From assembly GCF_030315975.1 (NCBI RefSeq), contig NZ_JASXSZ010000001.1:248001-312000 (forward strand): a DNA stretch of 64,000 nucleotides, in the 5' to 3' direction. Origin of the DNA: Microbacterium candidum (GTDB lineage Bacteria; Actinomycetota; Actinomycetes; Actinomycetales; Microbacteriaceae). The notes beneath the pieces are model-generated. The model made no database searches. It was not told where the DNA came from and saw only the letters and a program-made list of their open reading frames with translations. Below, in pieces: positions 63,347-64,000 of the stretch (the first letter of the stretch is position 1; the number at the start of each line of letters is the position of its first letter). The position numbers and the translations under genes are program-made.

Positions 63347-64000
63347 ATGAAGGCTGTGCAGTATCGCGAGGTGGGCAAGGGGCCCGAGATCGTGGAGATC
63401 GACGTTCCGGAGCCCGGTCCCGGCCAGATCCGCCTGAAGGTCACCGCTGCCGGGCTGTGCCACTCGGACTGGTTCGTCATGGATCTCCCCGAGGAGCAGT
63501 ACACCTACGGACTGCCGCTCACTCTCGGCCACGAGGGCGCCGGGATCGCCGACAAGCTCGGCGCAGGCGTCACGGGCATCACGGTGGGGGAGTCGTACGC
63601 GATCTACGGCCCGTGGGGATGCGGCGTGTGCCGCAACTGCGCCGAGGGCAAGGAGAACTACTGCACGCGCGCCGCCGAACTCGGCATCGCCCCACCCGGA
63701 CTCGGTGCGCCCGGAGCGATGGCCGAGTACGTCATCGTCGACGACGCCCGGCACCTCACGCCGCTCGGCGACCTCGACCCGGTCGAGACGGTGTCGCTGA
63801 CGGATGCCGGCCTCACCCCGTATCACGCGATCAAGGCCGCGCAGCACAAGCTCTTCCCGGGTGCGACCGCGCTCGTGCTGGGGGTCGGCGGGCTGGGACA
63901 CGTCGGCATCCAGATCATCCGCGCGATCAGTGAGGCCACGGTCATCGCGGTCGACGTCAGCGCAGAGAAGCTGTCGCTCGCGACGGAGGTGGGCGCGCAC
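63347..64000 (+). CDS. Zinc-dependent alcohol dehydrogenase (3' end beyond window)
   Basis: 218 residues visible of about 340. Catalytic zinc ligands Cys38 (AGLCHSD) and His62-Glu63 (LGHEGAG); structural zinc Cys92, Cys95, Cys98, Cys106. NAD loop VLGVGGLGHVGIQII. MDR family, Adh type (ethanol/aryl alcohol). ATG 63347 with AGGAGAGGA upstream. Divergent from the GAF regulator that probably controls it; with the aldehyde dehydrogenase it makes an alcohol-to-acid route. Confidence 0.94.
   Translation, partial: MKAVQYREVGKGPEIVEIDVPEPGPGQIRLKVTAAGLCHSDWFVMDLPEEQYTYGLPLTLGHEGAGIADKLGAGVTGITVGESYAIYGPWGCGVCRNCAEGKENYCTRAAELGIAPPGLGAPGAMAEYVIVDDARHLTPLGDLDPVETVSLTDAGLTPYHAIKAAQHKLFPGATALVLGVGGLGHVGIQIIRAISEATVIAVDVSAEKLSLATEVGAH

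Overview
The window is about 64 kb of very GC-rich chromosome from an actinobacterium of the Microbacteriaceae, most likely Microbacterium or a close relative. The reasons are codon and word use (GCATCC/CGGATGC are everywhere), GTG starts and stop/start overlaps, the rpsF-ssb-rpsR-rplI locus with dnaB nearby, and small gene families typical of the group. I saw no rRNA, tRNA, CRISPR array, transposase or phage gene. Both ends cut genes: a 6-phosphogluconate dehydrogenase on the left and an alcohol dehydrogenase on the right.

Layout. 1-13.9 kb holds small accessory genes: deazaflavin/VOC/cupin/DUF2255 proteins, a GNAT, an ArsR-SRPBCC pair whose apparent operator recurs before a RibD-type reductase, a TetR/SDR divergent pair, a PadR-HAAS membrane operon with a near-leaderless promoter, an APH-like kinase and an MFS pump. 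14.7-18.9 kb is a carboxylesterase + MFS transporter facing a ROK regulator. 20.1-29.1 kb is a coherent catabolic island: a ROK repressor divergent from a run of seven genes (Gfo/Idh/MocA dehydrogenase, pyranose-oxidase-like GMC flavoenzyme, CUT1 ABC binding protein and two permeases, two TIM-barrel isomerase/epimerases), with several overlapping or closely spaced starts. The enzyme set suggests 3-keto-glycoside chemistry.

29.1-41.7 kb is the replication/ribosomal locus. dnaB (32412-34985, minus) carries a 399-residue intein in its P-loop with the features of a class 3 intein and cysteine clusters inside its homing endonuclease region. A roughly 110-135 bp degenerate copy of the dnaB 3' part lies 3 kb away, next to a mirrored pair of promoters. 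Upstream of dnaB is a cluster of DnaA-box-like sites. Between dnaB and rplI sit three plus-strand genes, including two repeat-rich exported proteins; one has chaplin-like repeats, a GTP-triplet stalk and an LAxTG sorting signal.

43.5-52.9 kb has intergenic tandem/inverted repeats, a four-gene peptide ABC importer, a divergent secreted M6-type zinc metalloprotease, and a lipoprotein/TlpA-like pair. 53.6-59.0 kb has LysR and GntR regulators, then a drug-type ABC exporter co-oriented with a NarL-type two-component system. 59.0-64.0 kb is an aldehyde/alcohol oxidation cluster (DUF779 protein, aldehyde dehydrogenase, GAF-domain regulator, zinc alcohol dehydrogenase) with a RibD-type reductase in it.
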